Source: an uncultured Flavobacteriaceae bacterium (lineage in GTDB: Bacteria > Bacteroidota > Bacteroidia > Flavobacteriales > Flavobacteriaceae). From it: 64,000 bases of DNA. The stretch covers positions 62,001 to 126,000 of the forward strand of contig CANKYF010000002.1 of the NCBI GenBank assembly GCA_947487895.1, in the 5' to 3' direction. The translations under genes and the position numbers were made by a program. The notes under the pieces were generated by a model. It had not been told where the DNA came from, ran no database searches, and was given only the letters and a program-made list of their open reading frames with translations. Of the stretch, positions 63,431 to 64,000 are shown in pieces; positions within the stretch are counted from its first letter, which is position 1; every line of letters begins with the position of its first letter.

Positions 63431-64000
63431 CTCATTTTCAAATTATTAGATTGATAGTATGTTGTTTGTTGGGGGTGTCTTGCTATTCGCAACAAATAAA
63501 TCATCATATCGATAGTGCTGAAAAGGTATCCTTGAAAGAGATTCTGAAAACGTTTGAAAGTCAATATCAATTTGATTTTTCTTATGATGTAGAAGCGATC
63601 AAGAATATAAAACTTATAATTGATCAAGATGCTATGACTATTAATTCTTTGGTAGAAGTACTAAAAAAACAAACTCAATTTATACTTCGGAAGATTGACG
63701 ATCATAGTTATATTTTGGTAAAAAATGATAAAACTATAACTCTTTGTGGTTTTGTGATTGATTCAGTAAGTAGTTTTGCGCTGGCTCAAGCAAATATTAT
63801 CAGAAATAAGTATATAATAGGACTTACTGATGAACAAGGATATTTTAAAGTAAAATTACCGTTAAGAGATTCAATTTCTATATCCTATTTAGGTTATGAC
63901 ACAAAGACAATCACAGCGGCTACCTTTTTAGATTCGAGTTGTGATACGATTCGATTAAAACCAGCAGTTCTAAATTTAAGTCAGGTGGTAATTAAGGAAT
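63427..64000 (+). CDS. TonB-dependent receptor with STN domain, N-terminal part
   Basis: The ATG at 63427 overlaps the FecR stop (ATGA). The visible 191 codons run off the right edge. They hold a signal peptide (residues 1-22, cut near CYSQ) and an STN (secretin/TonB N-terminal) domain of about 70 residues (SLKEILKTFESQYQFDFSYDV, SLVEVLKKQTQF). A CarboxypepD_reg-like repeat (GFVIDSVSSFALAQANIIR, GLTDEQGYFKV) follows, then the start of the plug (LNLSQVVIKE). STN-bearing receptors bind a ligand and signal through FecR to the sigma factor. Ligand unknown; a sugar or siderophore is typical. Confidence 0.9.
   Translation, partial: MTHFQIIRLIVCCLLGVSCYSQQINHHIDSAEKVSLKEILKTFESQYQFDFSYDVEAIKNIKLIIDQDAMTINSLVEVLKKQTQFILRKIDDHSYILVKNDKTITLCGFVIDSVSSFALAQANIIRNKYIIGLTDEQGYFKVKLPLRDSISISYLGYDTKTITAATFLDSSCDTIRLKPAVLNLSQVVIKE

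Overview
The window is a chromosomal segment of a marine-type Flavobacteriaceae bacterium (Bacteroidota). The DNA is AT-rich. It encodes type IX secretion (T9SS) sorting domains, a PorP/SprF protein, carboxypeptidase-regulatory-like TonB receptors, LytS/LytTR two-component genes and membrane-bound AraC regulators. Promoters resemble the Bacteroidota TTG-N19-TAnnTTTG type, and Shine-Dalgarno sites are almost absent. I saw no tRNA, rRNA, CRISPR array, prophage or insertion sequence.

Layout. 1-9.5 kb is mixed housekeeping: the end of a 2-oxoacid dehydrogenase E1 gene, a sterol-desaturase-type hydroxylase, ExbD, two tandem related micro-ORFs with a hairpin between them, an aldo/keto reductase, a lipoprotein sulfatase, an SF2 helicase, a DMT exporter, a GT9 glycosyltransferase and an ABM-domain protein. 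9.5-21 kb holds a membrane AraC regulator, a GT2/ArnT lipid-sugar pair, a putative membrane-bound HTH regulator divergent from a LamG-like secreted protein, a degenerate intradiol-dioxygenase-fold protein, an EEP nuclease-fold protein between two copies of one terminator, an M23/LysM peptidase, an MRJP-like lipoprotein and a second DMT exporter. 21-30 kb is an envelope and secreted-protein region: an orphan T9SS sorting domain, a PKD lipoprotein, a YwqK-like/DUF2490/MORN trio, an acidic micro-ORF, and a cluster of unknown small proteins with a papain-like cysteine protease lipoprotein.

30-40 kb contains an outer-membrane receptor divergent from a LytS/LytTR pair, then a MarR-controlled MMPL/LolA-like/outer-membrane-protein export operon with two matching palindromic operators. 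39.7-47 kb holds a broken two-component locus. An intact response regulator carries a decayed kinase 3' end in front of it, and 5.4 kb away an intact kinase carries a few codons of a lost regulator behind it. Between them is a more GC-rich metabolic island: acyl-CoA ligase, MFS transporter, thioesterase and nitronate-monooxygenase-like enzyme. 47-52 kb has two secreted hydrolases and a TPR-AraC regulator. 51.3-59 kb encodes a 2237-residue T9SS type B adhesin-like protein with near-identical 300-bp internal repeats, followed by its PorP/SprF partner. The window ends with an S41 peptidase, two small outer-membrane proteins and an ECF sigma/FecR/TonB-receptor signalling unit cut by the window edge.

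No single complete new system is certain. The most promising novel material is the paired micro-ORFs with an attenuator-like hairpin upstream of exbD, the papain-like protease cluster with unrecognised partners, the split two-component locus around the island, and the membrane-bound HTH/LamG divergent pair.
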